From Crocinitomicaceae bacterium (GTDB taxonomy: Bacteria > Bacteroidota > Bacteroidia > Flavobacteriales_D > Crocinitomicaceae): a stretch of 64,000 nt of DNA. The number at the start of each line of letters is the position of its first letter. Positions within the stretch are counted from its first letter, which is position 1. The notes beneath the pieces were generated by a model that saw nothing but the letters and a program-made list of their open reading frames with translations, was not told the origin of the DNA and did not search any database. The DNA lies in assembly GCA_029254025.1 (NCBI GenBank), contig JAQWYK010000002.1, positions 182,799 to 246,798 of the forward strand. Reading direction: 5' to 3'. The translations under genes and the position numbers were made by a program. Shown here piece after piece: positions 18,031 to 28,248 of this stretch.

Positions 18031-18786
18031 TTATTTGTTTCTATTGACAATGGTGCTACTCGCCTGGGCAGTTGGCATCACAATTAAATCAGCGATATTT
18101 ACATGATTCGGACGGGAAATCACAAAATAAATGATATCCGCTATGTCTTCCGCTTGCAATGCGTCAAATCCCTGATACACTTTTGAAGCGCGCTCAGTAT
18201 CCCCTTTAAACCGCACTTCACTAAAGGCCGTTTCTACCATTCCCGGATTAACCGCTCCAACTCGAATTCCGTATTGATTTAAATCCATGCGCATGCCTTG
18301 ATTGAGTGCGTCTACGGCATGCTTACTAGCACAATAGACATTTCCATTCGGATAGACTTCTTTTCCGGCAGTCGAGCCAATATTTATGATATGTCCGCTC
18401 TTTTGCTCAATCATTTTCGAAATAATCGGTTTGGAAACATTTAACAACCCTTTTACATTGATATCCAGCATAGCCTCCCAATCTTCGGAGCTTCCCGATT
18501 GAATAGGGTCTAATCCATGCGCATTACCTGCGTTATTAATCAATACATCAATCTTCGAAAACTCAGGTGGAAGTAACTCTATTTCGGATTCAACTTTCAA
18601 TTTATCGCGCACATCGAAACATAGGGTGTATACATCGGTATGAGCAGATAGCTCAACCTTTAGTTTGTCTAATATATTTTCCTGTCGGCCACATAATACG
18701 ATACGAATTCCTTCTTGCGCAAACCGAATGGCTGTTGCTTTACCTATTCCACTTGTTGCTCCAGTTATAAGGGCTGTTTTTTTCAT
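18031..18786 (-). CDS. Short-chain dehydrogenase/reductase (YdfG-like)
   Basis: 251 residues with a complete classical SDR fold: TGATSGIGKATA (cofactor-binding glycine motif, residues 8-19), NNAG around residue 87, catalytic Ser in INIGSTAGKEVYPNG, and YCASKHA (YxxxK). The AVNPGMVETAFSEVRFKGD segment after the active site resembles the YdfG/3-hydroxy acid dehydrogenase subgroup. Expected to use NADP(H), suggested by the Arg in LCGRQ after strand 2. The substrate is unknown. Cytosolic, single gene. Confidence 0.9.
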   Translation of the reverse strand: MKKTALITGATSGIGKATAIRFAQEGIRIVLCGRQENILDKLKVELSAHTDVYTLCFDVRDKLKVESEIELLPPEFSKIDVLINNAGNAHGLDPIQSGSSEDWEAMLDINVKGLLNVSKPIISKMIEQKSGHIINIGSTAGKEVYPNGNVYCASKHAVDALNQGMRMDLNQYGIRVGAVNPGMVETAFSEVRFKGDTERASKVYQGFDALQAEDIADIIYFVISRPNHVNIADLIVMPTAQASSTIVNRNK

Positions 18787-18822
18787 ATTAAATTATTGCA
18801 AATAAAGTTAGTAGAATTTCTT

Positions 18823-18830
18823 TAAATTTG
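18823..18830 (+). promoter_or_regulatory. Promoter element TAAATTTG for the histidine kinase/regulator operon
   Basis: Exact TAnnTTTG, 76 nt before the TTG start at 18907, in the gap between divergently transcribed genes. Confidence 0.4.
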
Positions 18831-18906
18831 ATGATTATGTAAGTCTGATTTTTAATCAACTTGTTTGCATGAAGTAGTACTATTTTAACCTTTAAAAACC
18901 ATAGAA

Positions 18907-20388
18907 TTGCAAAACATTTCTGAAAATATTTTGGACCAAATCAGCGAAGGCGTTATCATTTGTGATTCATCAGGTAAAATCAAATTCACCAATTCAGCTT
19001 TGAATAAATATTTCGAATATGATTCGTTCGAATTAATCGATTCGGATGTTAATGAATTATTTGTTCTAAATCAAAGCTCAACGAATAGGCTCTCACGGTT
19101 TGAAGAGATAAAGAATAATTTTTTTATTAAACGAATGTTGGGGATTAAAAAAAATCAACAGCAAATTTCTGTAGAAATCCGTGTCAAACCAATTGATCAG
19201 AAAGAACAAGAAAATTTTATTCTCCTTTTAATAACTGATATAACTAGTAAGCTTTTTTACGAGGAAATGTTATTCGATTTAACACAAAGTCTTGAGGTTA
19301 AAGTTGAGGAAAGAACCGAAGAACTGCAAAAAAGTGAAAAGCTATATCAATCCATTGCACGCAATTACCCGAGTGGTGTCATAAGCATTTTAGATAGGAA
19401 CTTCAACTATCTTTTTATCGAAGGTCAACATATGAAAGTGCAAGACAAGGAACGTGAATTAATAGGCAAACCATTTACACAAGGCTTTGATGTAAGAAAA
19501 AAGAAGTATGTGGAAGATTATTTAGAAAAAGGATTCCAAGGAAATCAAGTAACTTTTGAGATTAAACAAAATGAAGATACGTTTTTAGTAAACATCGTTC
19601 CTCTCGGGGAGGAAAAGGAGAAAATTGATCGAATCATAGTTTTCGAAAACAACATTACTGTTCAAAAACAAGTTGAATTACGACTTAAAAAAAATCTCGA
19701 AAAAGAAATGGAATTGAATGAATTAAAATCTCGATTCGTCTCAATGGCTTCTCATGAATTTAGAACACCACTCACAACTATTAATAGTTCTGCTGAATTA
19801 ATTGATCTATATGTTGAAAAAAATGCTGTAGATCAAATTAAAAAACATACTGACAGAATAAAAAACTCTATACAGAATTTGAATCTCATACTCAATGATT
19901 TTCTATCCTTAGACAAACTTGAGTCAGGAAATATCCAACCAAATATGGGAGAAGTAGACCTCCATGAATTACTTCATGAAGTTATCGAAGAAATGGGAGT
20001 TAATCTAAAAAAAAATCAGGTTATTGAACTTTTCTTGGAACAAAAAATCAATTTGCACACAGATAAAAACTTGGTAAAAAATATCTTAATTAATCTGCTT
20101 TCAAATGCTATAAAGTATAGTTTTGAAAATACACAAATCACAGTAACTTTGGAAATTCAGGATAGTACAATTCAAATCAGCGTGAGAGATCAAGGACTTG
20201 GGATTCCAAAAAATGAACAAAATAAAATGTTTGAACGATTTTTTAGATCAAAAAATGTATTTAATATAGAAGGAACTGGCCTGGGATTAACTATTGTAAA
20301 GAGGTATCTTGATATTCTGCAAGGGACAATTTCTTTTGAAAGTGAAGAAGGTCAAGGGACAGTTTTTTTCATTACATTACCAAAATAA
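18907..20388 (+). CDS. Soluble double-PAS sensor histidine kinase
   Basis: 493 residues beginning at TTG. An in-frame TAA at 18886 lies just upstream and the next ATG would cut off most of the first PAS domain, so TTG is the best start. PAS 1 (about 5-115; GVIICDSSGKIKFTNSALNKYFEY) is followed by a short coiled coil (VKVEERTEELQKSEKLYQ). PAS 2 (about 140-260; SGVISILDRNFNYLFIEG) precedes a HisKA dimerisation domain with MASHEFRTPL, His283. The HATPase domain has NLLSNAIKYS (N box), DQGLGIP (G1) and GTGLGLTIVKRY (G2). There is no transmembrane segment, so it senses something in the cytosol; the ligand is unknown. It is 7 nt upstream of its likely partner regulator. Confidence 0.92.
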   Translation: MQNISENILDQISEGVIICDSSGKIKFTNSALNKYFEYDSFELIDSDVNELFVLNQSSTNRLSRFEEIKNNFFIKRMLGIKKNQQQISVEIRVKPIDQKEQENFILLLITDITSKLFYEEMLFDLTQSLEVKVEERTEELQKSEKLYQSIARNYPSGVISILDRNFNYLFIEGQHMKVQDKERELIGKPFTQGFDVRKKKYVEDYLEKGFQGNQVTFEIKQNEDTFLVNIVPLGEEKEKIDRIIVFENNITVQKQVELRLKKNLEKEMELNELKSRFVSMASHEFRTPLTTINSSAELIDLYVEKNAVDQIKKHTDRIKNSIQNLNLILNDFLSLDKLESGNIQPNMGEVDLHELLHEVIEEMGVNLKKNQVIELFLEQKINLHTDKNLVKNILINLLSNAIKYSFENTQITVTLEIQDSTIQISVRDQGLGIPKNEQNKMFERFFRSKNVFNIEGTGLGLTIVKRYLDILQGTISFESEEGQGTVFFITLPK

Positions 20389-20395
20389 GATTTAG

Positions 20396-21451
20396 ATGAA
20401 AAAAATAGTAGTGATCGAGGACAATGCTGAAATGTGTGAAAACATTAAAGAACTTTTGGAATTGTCCAATTATTCGGTTCGAACTGCAAAGGATGGTGTT
20501 GAGGGAGTACAGTTAATCGAGCATGTTAAGCCGGACCTTGTATTGTGTGACATCATGATGCCGGAGCTCGATGGTTATGGTGTTTTATCATACCTAAGTA
20601 AATATCCAGACACACGTGGAATTCCATTTATCTTTTTAACCGCCAAATCTGAAAAAAATGATTTCCGTAAAGGAATGAGTCTAGGAGCAGATGACTACAT
20701 TTCTAAACCCTTCCAACAAAAAGAGTTGTTAGATGCAATCTCAACTAGATTGATGAAAAAAGCTCAACTAGAAGAGATTATCCATTCGAGCAATCAATTA
20801 TCAGAATTAAAGAAAACAATATCCGGTTTTTCAGAATTAAAGAAGTTAGTTGAGAATTTTGAAACTAAAATTTTAGAAAAGCGTGAATACGTTTATAAAA
20901 AAGGTGATGTCCCTGAGTTCTTATATTTTTTAGAAAGTGGTCATGTTCGATCATTTAGAGTTTCTGAAGAAGATAAAGAATTGGTAACGGAAATTCATGG
21001 TTCTAATCACTTTTTTGGTTATACTGAATTATTGAGCGGAAATAATTATTCGGAATACTCGATGACCATAGAAAAGTCCAAGATAACCTGTATCCCAAAG
21101 AGCGACTTTGAAAATCTATTAATGCAGGATCGTGATGTGTCCAATACGTTTATTAAGCTACTCGCAGGAAATGTTATCGAAAGAGAAAAAAAATTGGTGA
21201 CGTTGGCCTATAATACCGTTCGAAAACGTGTGGCTGATTCTTTAATAAAACTATATGAAAACTATAACTTTGATTCCGAGGATGTAGTTCAAATTAAGGT
21301 TTCAAGGGACGAAATAGCAAGTATGGTAGGAACTGCAACCGCTTCCGTAATTAGAATATTAAGTGAGTTTAAAGACGATGGACTCATACTCTCGAAAGGA
21401 GCAACTATAACAATTTTAAACGCGGAAAAACTTCGGAACAATCCTTATTAA
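20396..21451 (+). CDS. Response regulator: receiver + cNMP-binding fold + Crp-type HTH
   Basis: 351 residues in three modules. A receiver (1-120) has EDN, the phospho-acceptor D52 in LVLCDIMMPELDG, FLTAK and YISKPF. A cyclic-nucleotide-binding-like beta-roll (about 150-250) contains REYVYKKGDVPEFLYFLESGHV and GSNHFFGYTELLSG. A Crp-type winged helix (about 265-345) has VSRDEIASMVGTATASVIRILSEF as the recognition helix region. The Arg/Ser phosphate-binding cassette of true cAMP-binding Crp is not obvious, so the roll may bind another ligand or none. As an FNR/Crp-type DNA-binding regulator controlled by phosphorylation, it likely completes a two-component system with the kinase just upstream. 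Targets unknown. Confidence 0.92.
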   Translation: MKKIVVIEDNAEMCENIKELLELSNYSVRTAKDGVEGVQLIEHVKPDLVLCDIMMPELDGYGVLSYLSKYPDTRGIPFIFLTAKSEKNDFRKGMSLGADDYISKPFQQKELLDAISTRLMKKAQLEEIIHSSNQLSELKKTISGFSELKKLVENFETKILEKREYVYKKGDVPEFLYFLESGHVRSFRVSEEDKELVTEIHGSNHFFGYTELLSGNNYSEYSMTIEKSKITCIPKSDFENLLMQDRDVSNTFIKLLAGNVIEREKKLVTLAYNTVRKRVADSLIKLYENYNFDSEDVVQIKVSRDEIASMVGTATASVIRILSEFKDDGLILSKGATITILNAEKLRNNPY

Positions 21452-21491
21452 AGCTAAATGAGTTTACCTCTTTTGTTTTCGATTAAAAAGA

Positions 21492-24185
21492 TTAATACTC
21501 CAAATTAGGCCCCAACCATCTCTCCATTTCCTCAACCATCAATCCTTTCCGCTCTGCCAAACTCTCCACTTGATCTTTCGTAATTTTTCCAACGCCAAAA
21601 TACTTGCTTTGAGGATGCGCAAAATACCAACCGCTTACCGCCGCTGTAGGTGTCATTGCCATGCTTTCAGTTAAACTTACTCCAGTTAATTCTGTAGCGT
21701 TTAGAATGCGAAATAAGTCGGGTTTTTCAGTATGGTCAGGACAAGCAGGATAGCCCGGTGCAGGACGAATTCCTTGGTATTTCTCTTTTATTAACTCATC
21801 ATTTTCGAGTGTTTCACCGGACGCATAACCCCAAAACTCTTTCCGAACACGCTCGTGCATGCGCTCAGCAAAAGCTTCTGCTAGTCTATCGGCTAGGGCT
21901 TTCAACATAATGGAATTATAGTCGTCATGGTCGGCTTCAAAACGGGCAATATGCTCATCGATTCCTAGTCCAGTCGTAACTACAAAACCTCCGATATAAT
22001 CTTGAATTCCTGATTCTTTCGGAGCAATAAAGTCCGATAAAGCTATATTGTTGGCAGCATCCGATTTTTTAAGTTGTTGGCGAATCGTATGTTGTACGGT
22101 AAGCACTTCAAAACGGGTGTCATCGGTATAAATCTCAATGTCATCATCATTCACGGAACTAGCAGGAAAGAGCCCGATTACAGCACGCGCTTCTAGCCAT
22201 TTTTCATTGATAATTTGATCCAACATCCGCTTTGCGTCCTCATATAATTTAGTAGCTGCTTCACCGACTACCTCATCTGTCAAAATATTGGGAAAACGAC
22301 CGGCTAATTCCCACGTTTGAAAGAAGGGGGTCCAATCGATGTAATCGACAAGTTCTGCTAGATTATAATTAACAAATTCGGTAATCCCTAATTTTTGAGG
22401 AGTAACAATATCTTCTTGCTTCCACTCGATTTTAAACTTGTTCCTGCGCGCTTCATCCAATGGTAAATACGTTTTATTCGCTCTGCTCTTTGCATGATGT
22501 TCCCGTAACTTATCATAATCAGCTCTGGTTGTCTTTACAAACTCATCGCGCTTTGGGCCTAACAAACTTTCCACCACTGTTACCGAGCGTGAAGCATCCA
22601 ATACATGGACCGTTTGATTATTTTTATAATGTTCTTCAATCTTTACCGCTGTATGAACACGAGAAGTGGTGGCTCCCCCAATCAATAACGGAATATTCAA
22701 ATTTGCACGTTGCATTTCTTTAGCCATGTTTACCATTTCGTCTAAAGAGGGAGTAATCAATCCACTCAATCCAATGATATCCACGTTTTCTTCAATTGCT
22801 TTTGCTATGATTTTCTCTGCCGGTACCATTACACCCATATCAATGACGTCATAATTATTGCAACCAAGCACAACCCCAACGATGTTTTTCCCAATATCGT
22901 GTACGTCTCCTTTTACGGTTGCCATTAAGACACGACCATTCGGCTTATCCCCTTCTCGTTTGTCGGCTTCAATAAATGGTAATAAATACGCGACCGACTT
23001 TTTCATTACTCGTGCCGACTTCACCACTTGCGGCAAAAACATTTTTCCGCTTCCGAATAAATCTCCAACGATGTTCATTCCATCCATTAGCGGGCCTTCA
23101 ATCACTTCAATGGGGCGTTCGTATTGTTTTCGACATTCTTCGGTATCTTCATCAATAAATTCAACAATACCTTTTACCAATGCATGTGCTAAACGGTCAT
23201 TGACAGGCTGGTCTCTCCACGACAAATCAATTTCTCGTTTCTTTCCTTCTCCCTTGAAGCTTTCAGCATAATCTAATAAGCCTTCTGTGGCATCGTCTCT
23301 GCGATTAAGCAATACATCTTCAACATACTCTAATAAAACTTTATCGATATCATCATACACCTCCAGCATGGCGGGATTAACAATTCCCATATCCATTCCT
23401 TCCTTAATCGCGTGATATAAAAACGCAGAATGCATCGCCTCACGCACAGCATTGTTACCCCGAAATGAAAAAGAAACATTGGAAACCCCACCAGAAACAT
23501 GCGCTCCAGGAAGATTTTCGCGAATCCATCTTGTAGCTCTGAAAAAATCAACAGCATTGTTTCTATGCTCCTCCATTCCCGTTGCTACAGGGAAAATATT
23601 GGGGTCAAAAATGATGTCTTGAGGAGGAAATTTGACTTTATCCACCAAAATATCATAGGATCTTTTGCAGATTTCAATCCGGCGCTCATAGTTATCCGCT
23701 TGTCCATCTTCATCAAAGGCCATAACAATGACAGCGGCTCCGTAACGCTTTATTTGTTTGGCTCGATAAATAAATTCATCTTCCCCTTCCTTCAGGGAAA
23801 TTGAGTTTACTACACCTTTTCCTTGAATACACTTAAGCCCTGCTTCAATGATCTCCCATTTGGAAGAATCTATCATCACTGGAACACGGGCGATTTCTGG
23901 TTCGGAGGCAATTAAATTCAAGAATTTCACCATTGCCTCTTTTCCGTCAATCATCCCCTCGTCCATGTTGACGTCAATAATCTGGGCACCCCCTTGAACC
24001 TGGTCAAGAGCAACAGTTAGGGCTTCTTCATAGTTATCCTCCTTAATAAGTCTCAAAAACTTAGCGGAACCAGTTACATTGGTCCGTTCTCCAACATTGA
24101 TGAAATTGGTTTCAGGAGTAACAACTAACGGTTCTAAACCAGAAAGTTTTAGTGGGGGTAATGTCTTATTCATTCTATCGTTCAT
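21492..24185 (-). CDS. metH: Methionine synthase, cobalamin-dependent, without the homocysteine domain
   Basis: 897 residues. The pterin-binding domain (about 15-300) opens with [16 protein letters not shown] and includes [15 protein letters not shown] and IMIDSSKWE segments. The B12 cap and B12-binding region (about 320-560) has [10 protein letters not shown], the cobalt-ligand DxHxxG motif near residue 426, plus [14 protein letters not shown] and LIGGATTSR. The SAM-reactivation domain (about 600-890) ends with [16 protein letters not shown]. It lacks the homocysteine/zinc module, which is the separate gene 23 nt upstream; together they match a classical MetH of about 1,230 residues. It transfers methyl from methyltetrahydrofolate via cobalamin to homocysteine. 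Controlled by the SAM-I riboswitch ahead of the operon. Confidence 0.96.
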   Translation of the reverse strand: MNDRMNKTLPPLKLSGLEPLVVTPETNFINVGERTNVTGSAKFLRLIKEDNYEEALTVALDQVQGGAQIIDVNMDEGMIDGKEAMVKFLNLIASEPEIARVPVMIDSSKWEIIEAGLKCIQGKGVVNSISLKEGEDEFIYRAKQIKRYGAAVIVMAFDEDGQADNYERRIEICKRSYDILVDKVKFPPQDIIFDPNIFPVATGMEEHRNNAVDFFRATRWIRENLPGAHVSGGVSNVSFSFRGNNAVREAMHSAFLYHAIKEGMDMGIVNPAMLEVYDDIDKVLLEYVEDVLLNRRDDATEGLLDYAESFKGEGKKREIDLSWRDQPVNDRLAHALVKGIVEFIDEDTEECRKQYERPIEVIEGPLMDGMNIVGDLFGSGKMFLPQVVKSARVMKKSVAYLLPFIEADKREGDKPNGRVLMATVKGDVHDIGKNIVGVVLGCNNYDVIDMGVMVPAEKIIAKAIEENVDIIGLSGLITPSLDEMVNMAKEMQRANLNIPLLIGGATTSRVHTAVKIEEHYKNNQTVHVLDASRSVTVVESLLGPKRDEFVKTTRADYDKLREHHAKSRANKTYLPLDEARRNKFKIEWKQEDIVTPQKLGITEFVNYNLAELVDYIDWTPFFQTWELAGRFPNILTDEVVGEAATKLYEDAKRMLDQIINEKWLEARAVIGLFPASSVNDDDIEIYTDDTRFEVLTVQHTIRQQLKKSDAANNIALSDFIAPKESGIQDYIGGFVVTTGLGIDEHIARFEADHDDYNSIMLKALADRLAEAFAERMHERVRKEFWGYASGETLENDELIKEKYQGIRPAPGYPACPDHTEKPDLFRILNATELTGVSLTESMAMTPTAAVSGWYFAHPQSKYFGVGKITKDQVESLAERKGLMVEEMERWLGPNLEY

Positions 24186-24208
24186 TTTTCCAGAAACCTT
24201 TCATTCTA

Positions 24209-25213
24209 TTAATTTGCCTCTACTTTCCTCGCGGCGTATTTAGTGGCCAAATCTGCAATCACTTTAATATGCTCCGGAGTTGTTCCACAACAACCACCGA
24301 TAATATTCACTAACCCTTCTTCCAGAAATTCTTGTATTTGTTTCCCCATAATTTCGGGTGTTTCATCGTATTCACCAAACTCATTTGGCAAACCAGCATT
24401 CGGGTGCGCAGAAACGTAAAACGGTGCTTTTTCGTCCAGTACTTTTAAATATTGTCTTAAGTCTTTTGCGCCCAGGGCACAATTCAAACCGACACTCAAT
24501 AGCGGCATATGCGAAATTGAAATCAAAAATGATTCTGTTGTTTGTCCAGTTAGTGTTCTCCCTGAAGCATCCGTGATGGTTCCTGAAACCATTATGGGAA
24601 GATTAGTTCCCAGTTCTTCTTGAACCACGTCAATAGCAAATAATGCTGCCTTAGCATTCAATGTATCGAATACAGTTTCAACTAACAAGAGATCTACTCC
24701 TCCATCTATTAATGCAATAACTTGCTGTGAATACGCCTTTACTAACTCATCAAACGTGATTGCACGATAACCTGGGTCATTCACATCTGGAGATATTGAA
24801 GCCGTTCTATTCGTTGGGCCGATAGAACCAGCGACGTACCTCGGCTTATTCGGTTCCCTTTCAGTAAACTCATCTGCCACTTCTCGAGCAATCTTTGCAG
24901 AGTGAAAGTTAATGTCGTAAACGGCATTTTCCAGTCCATAATCTGCCTGTGCAATAGTGGTGCCTGAAAACGTGTTTGTTTCGGCGATATCGGCTCCAGC
25001 TTCAAAATAAGCCCGATGTATATCCTTAATTATATCAGGGCGCGTTAACGAAAGTAAGTCATTGTTGCCTTTGAGGGCATGAGAATGCCCTTCAAACCAT
25101 CCCTTCCTAAAATCCTCCTCACTTAGTGTATGACGCTGGATCATAGTTCCCATAGCACCATCCAATACAAGGATGCGCTTTTCGATTAATTCGCTGATGT
25201 TTGGTTTATTCAT
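24209..25213 (-). CDS. Homocysteine S-methyltransferase subunit of split methionine synthase
   Basis: 334 residues corresponding to the N-terminal module of MetH. It begins near [23 protein letters not shown], and zinc-ligand cysteines are visible in [14 protein letters not shown] and [31 protein letters not shown] and [18 protein letters not shown] complete the TIM-barrel signature. It binds and activates homocysteine and should dock with the product of the next gene, which carries the folate, cobalamin and reactivation domains. First gene after the SAM-I riboswitch. Split MetH is recurrent in Bacteroidota (recalled). Confidence 0.93.
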   Translation of the reverse strand: MNKPNISELIEKRILVLDGAMGTMIQRHTLSEEDFRKGWFEGHSHALKGNNDLLSLTRPDIIKDIHRAYFEAGADIAETNTFSGTTIAQADYGLENAVYDINFHSAKIAREVADEFTEREPNKPRYVAGSIGPTNRTASISPDVNDPGYRAITFDELVKAYSQQVIALIDGGVDLLLVETVFDTLNAKAALFAIDVVQEELGTNLPIMVSGTITDASGRTLTGQTTESFLISISHMPLLSVGLNCALGAKDLRQYLKVLDEKAPFYVSAHPNAGLPNEFGEYDETPEIMGKQIQEFLEEGLVNIIGGCCGTTPEHIKVIADLATKYAARKVEAN

Positions 25214-25295
25214 ACTTTCGTTTCTAATGGCGTCTTACTATTACAACACATTACAAAGAAAGAAGAAAATTGTTGGGCAAAGCCATTCTATTTCA

Positions 25296-25405
25296 CTTAT
25301 CTCTTCCGACATCGTATCGGAAAGGAATTGGCACCGAAATCAGTTAAATAAACTGAAAGGTTGCCAAGGTTTCAAAGGGCCTGTCCCTCCACCTTTCTTT
25401 ATAAG
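25296..25405 (-). ncRNA. SAM-I riboswitch (S-box leader)
   Basis: Read on the minus strand, the segment starts with CTTAT (25405-25401) and continues with AAAGGTGGAGGGACAGGCCC, then ACCTTGGCAACC. It ends with GAGATAAG (ATAAG at 25300-25296) closing the P1 helix. These are the diagnostic conserved S-box blocks: the GGTGGAGGGAC internal loop/P2, the GGCCC...GGCAACC core and a closing GATAAG. A variable hairpin (CCGATACGATGTCGG) sits before the closing strand as P4. It lies about 80 nt before the homocysteine methyltransferase start, so SAM should repress the split metH operon. Downstream, AATGGC and GCCATT could form part of the expression platform (weaker). Confidence 0.95.
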
Positions 25406-25470
25406 CAGCAATATTGTCAAGAACTGAATCGCAAAAATAATAGAAAAAGGAATACTTCTACTAAAAAGCA

Positions 25471-26112
25471 TCAAGTTAATCTGTACCTTCTCCATAAACC
25501 ATAAATCAATAAGGATTGGGCAGAGAGATAGGTAAACATCACCCAAAAATGGTCCATATAAAAGGACGATTTAAACAGTGAAATCGCAAGTAAACTATCA
25601 GATAGTATAAAAAGAATTGCTCCAATAAAAATAATTAACGTTGATTTTATTCGAGCACTCAAGTACCAAGACCAAGCTAAAAAAAGCATCGTTGAAATGA
25701 TCAATGCATACGCCACAACAGGAAACAATAACTCTCCTAAAGACGCCCACAAATAACCTAAAAAAACAATCAAATAGGTTAGAATAATACTAAGCGGCCA
25801 AAGGTTTACTTTAAACGCAAACTCCCTCCGCAAAGCCGCTGAAAAAATCCAACAATACAAAATGTGCGCAATAAAGAATGAACCCAAACCCAACATAAAG
25901 AACAATTCGGCATCCGATAGTAGAAATACATCGCCAAGCGTAGAAAAGACTAGAGCGCCAAAAATAAGCGGTAAAAACTGTTGCGGACGCTGAACGAGAA
26001 CGAAGAGAATCAGCAAAGGGATCAATATTGGCTTAAGAAAAATATCAACCTCCCATTCCAAAAATATGAACACCAAATATGTACTGTAAAAAAGAAGGAT
26101 TACTCTTCCCAT
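25471..26112 (-). CDS. YhhN/TMEM86 family membrane protein
   Basis: 213 residues with about eight hydrophobic segments spanning the whole chain. Family landmarks are FGALVFSTLGDVFLL (conserved GD after helix 3), IGAILFILSDSLLAISLF and TYLSAQSLLIYGLW near the end. Known: the human relative TMEM86B is a lysoplasmalogenase, hydrolysing the vinyl-ether bond; bacterial activity is mostly inferred. It lies upstream of the metH riboswitch in the same orientation but is probably a separate unit. Confidence 0.88.
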   Translation of the reverse strand: MGRVILLFYSTYLVFIFLEWEVDIFLKPILIPLLILFVLVQRPQQFLPLIFGALVFSTLGDVFLLSDAELFFMLGLGSFFIAHILYCWIFSAALRREFAFKVNLWPLSIILTYLIVFLGYLWASLGELLFPVVAYALIISTMLFLAWSWYLSARIKSTLIIFIGAILFILSDSLLAISLFKSSFYMDHFWVMFTYLSAQSLLIYGLWRRYRLT

Positions 26113-26183
26113 AACTAAAATACAACGAAAATTTTAAACGTTAGACCCTCCGCGCATTGAATGGAGAAGCAAATAAAAATAAG

Positions 26184-26257
26184 TGGAGAAGATGGGATTC
26201 GAACCCACGACCTCTTGACTGCCAGTCAAGCGCTCTAGCCATCTGAGCTACATCCCC
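26184..26257 (-). tRNA. tRNA-Ala (anticodon GGC)
   Basis: The 74-nt cloverleaf reads on the minus strand from GGGGATG. The D arm is AGCTC...GAGC, the anticodon stem is CTTGA/TCAAG around loop CTGGCAG (anticodon GGC, decoding GCC/GCU), and the T arm is GTGGG-TTCGAAT-CCCAT. G3 pairs with T70 in the acceptor stem, the alanine identity element. A T-T mismatch occurs at position 6/67. The 3' CCA is not fully encoded. Confidence 0.95.
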
Positions 26258-26421
26258 ATTAATCAGAATAAAGATGTGTAACTACTGAAAACACCCTTCA
26301 CCGAATTAGGGTATAAATATATCACAATTCTTGATTTTATTTCATATTCAGAAAAAGTCCTTTACATCGGACATCAATTAATTCTAATCTTCTTTCTATT
26401 TTTGGCAAAAAGTTTAAAACA
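26258..26421 (+). promoter_or_regulatory. Intergenic region with the aspS promoter TATTTTTG (26397-26404)
   Basis: Exact TAnnTTTG 17 nt before the aspS ATG. The remainder of the gap between the tRNA and aspS shows no other feature I can support. Confidence 0.45.
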
Positions 26422-28167
26422 ATGTACAGAACACATACATGCGGAGAACTCCGTGCAGAACATATTGGTCAAAAAGTAACATTGGCTGGCTGGGTGCAGC
26501 GTTCGAGAGATTTAGGGGGGATGACCTTCGTAGATCTGCGTGACCGTTACGGGGTGACACAGTTGGCCTTTAACATGGATGAAGATGGTACATTGTGTGA
26601 ATCAGCTCGTAAACTTGGACGTGAATTCGTCATCCAAGTTTCTGGAGAAGTGATCGAACGTACGAGTAAAAATTCTAAAATGCCCACCGGAGAAGTGGAA
26701 ATTCGCGTCAATGAATTGACCACTTTAAATGGTTCTAAAACACCTCCATTTACGATAGAAAACGAAACCGATGGTGGTGATGAATTACGCATGCAATATC
26801 GTTATCTAGATATTCGGAGAAAAGTGATTCAAGAAAAATTACGACTCAGAAATAAAGTGGCGTTGGAAACAAGGAAATACCTGGACAGCATAAACTTCAT
26901 GGATGTAGAAACACCTTATTTAATTAAATCAACTCCAGAAGGCGCACGAGATTTTGTTGTTCCTAGTAGGATGAATCAAGGAGAATTTTATGCTCTACCA
27001 CAATCCCCTCAGACATTCAAACAACTCTTAATGGTTTCTGGAATCGACCGTTATTATCAGATTGTAAAGTGTTTTAGAGATGAAGATTTACGCGCTGACA
27101 GACAACCCGAATTCACGCAAATAGACTGTGAAATGGCGTTTGTTGAGCAAGAAGATATCCTCAATACTTTTGAAGGGTTAATTAAGCACTTATTTAAAAC
27201 TTGCCGTGGAATTGAATTTGAAGGAAACTTCCCTCGCATGAGTTATGCTGAAGCAATGGAGCGCTATGGTTCTGACAAGCCTGATATCCGTTTCGGAATG
27301 GAGTTTAAAAACCTTACCGCTCTTGCACAAAACAAAGGTTTCGCGATTTTTGATGAAGCTGAAGTTGTTTTAGGAATTGTAGCTGAAGATGCTGCCATCT
27401 ACACCAGAAAACAGCTTGATGCACTTACAGATTGGGTGAAGCGTCCGCAGATTGGTGCCAAGGGATTAGTGTATCTGAAATGCAACGAAGATGGAACATT
27501 TAAGAGTTCAGTAGATAAATTTTACTCCGAAGAAAACCTAAAAGAATGGGCGGAGTTTGCTGGCGCAAAACCCGGGGACTTAATCCTCGTACTATGCGGT
27601 GATTTAGAAAAGACTCAAAAGCAACTGAACGAATTGCGTTTGCACATGGGGAATGAACTCGGGTTGCGCAATCCTAATGAGTTTAAACCTCTTTGGGTAT
27701 TGGATTTCCCACTGTTAGAGTGGGATGAAGAATCGGAGCGTTACCATGCGATGCACCATCCTTTCACCTCGCCGAAGAAAGAAGATATTGGTTTAATTAA
27801 TTCAGAACCGGGTAACGTAAGAGCGAATGCATATGACCTTGCTATGAATGGTGTTGAGTTAGGAGGAGGATCTATTCGTATCCATGATCGCGGGTTACAA
27901 TCACGCATGTTTGATCTGCTCGGCTTTAGTAAAGAAGAAGCAGAAGCTCAATTTGGATTTTTAATGAATGCTTTTGAATACGGAGCACCACCGCACGGAG
28001 GTATAGCTTTCGGACTTGACCGATTGGTTGCTACTATGGGAGGAGCAGATTCTATCCGTGATTTCATCGCATTTCCTAAGAACAACTCAGGAAGAGACGT
28101 TATGATTGATGCACCTTCGCGGTTGGACGGAAGTCAATTGAAGGAATTAGGAATAGGAGTTGATTGA
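26422..28167 (+). CDS. aspS: Aspartate-tRNA ligase
   Basis: 581 residues, normal for bacterial-type AspRS. An N-terminal OB anticodon-binding domain (about 1-110; [27 protein letters not shown]) precedes a class II catalytic core with [20 protein letters not shown] (motif 1), [29 protein letters not shown] (motif 2) and [13 protein letters not shown] (motif 3). The bacterial GAD insertion lies between motifs 2 and 3. Charges tRNA-Asp; whether it also charges tRNA-Asn is not evident, though gatA elsewhere in this window is compatible with an indirect amidation pathway. Transcribed divergently from tRNA-Ala. Confidence 0.97.
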   Translation: MYRTHTCGELRAEHIGQKVTLAGWVQRSRDLGGMTFVDLRDRYGVTQLAFNMDEDGTLCESARKLGREFVIQVSGEVIERTSKNSKMPTGEVEIRVNELTTLNGSKTPPFTIENETDGGDELRMQYRYLDIRRKVIQEKLRLRNKVALETRKYLDSINFMDVETPYLIKSTPEGARDFVVPSRMNQGEFYALPQSPQTFKQLLMVSGIDRYYQIVKCFRDEDLRADRQPEFTQIDCEMAFVEQEDILNTFEGLIKHLFKTCRGIEFEGNFPRMSYAEAMERYGSDKPDIRFGMEFKNLTALAQNKGFAIFDEAEVVLGIVAEDAAIYTRKQLDALTDWVKRPQIGAKGLVYLKCNEDGTFKSSVDKFYSEENLKEWAEFAGAKPGDLILVLCGDLEKTQKQLNELRLHMGNELGLRNPNEFKPLWVLDFPLLEWDEESERYHAMHHPFTSPKKEDIGLINSEPGNVRANAYDLAMNGVELGGGSIRIHDRGLQSRMFDLLGFSKEEAEAQFGFLMNAFEYGAPPHGGIAFGLDRLVATMGGADSIRDFIAFPKNNSGRDVMIDAPSRLDGSQLKELGIGVD

Positions 28168-28248
28168 TCTTTACTTTTTTGAAATTGTTTACTTTTAGAT
28201 GCAACGTTTGAGAAGTACTCGGCGTTTTACTCATATTAAAACGAAATT

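Noticed and set aside
25340..25546. A 68-codon minus-strand frame and an 84-codon plus-strand frame (25173-25427) over the metH leader
   Set aside because: They cover the SAM-I aptamer and show no protein-like features; the RNA explains the sequence.
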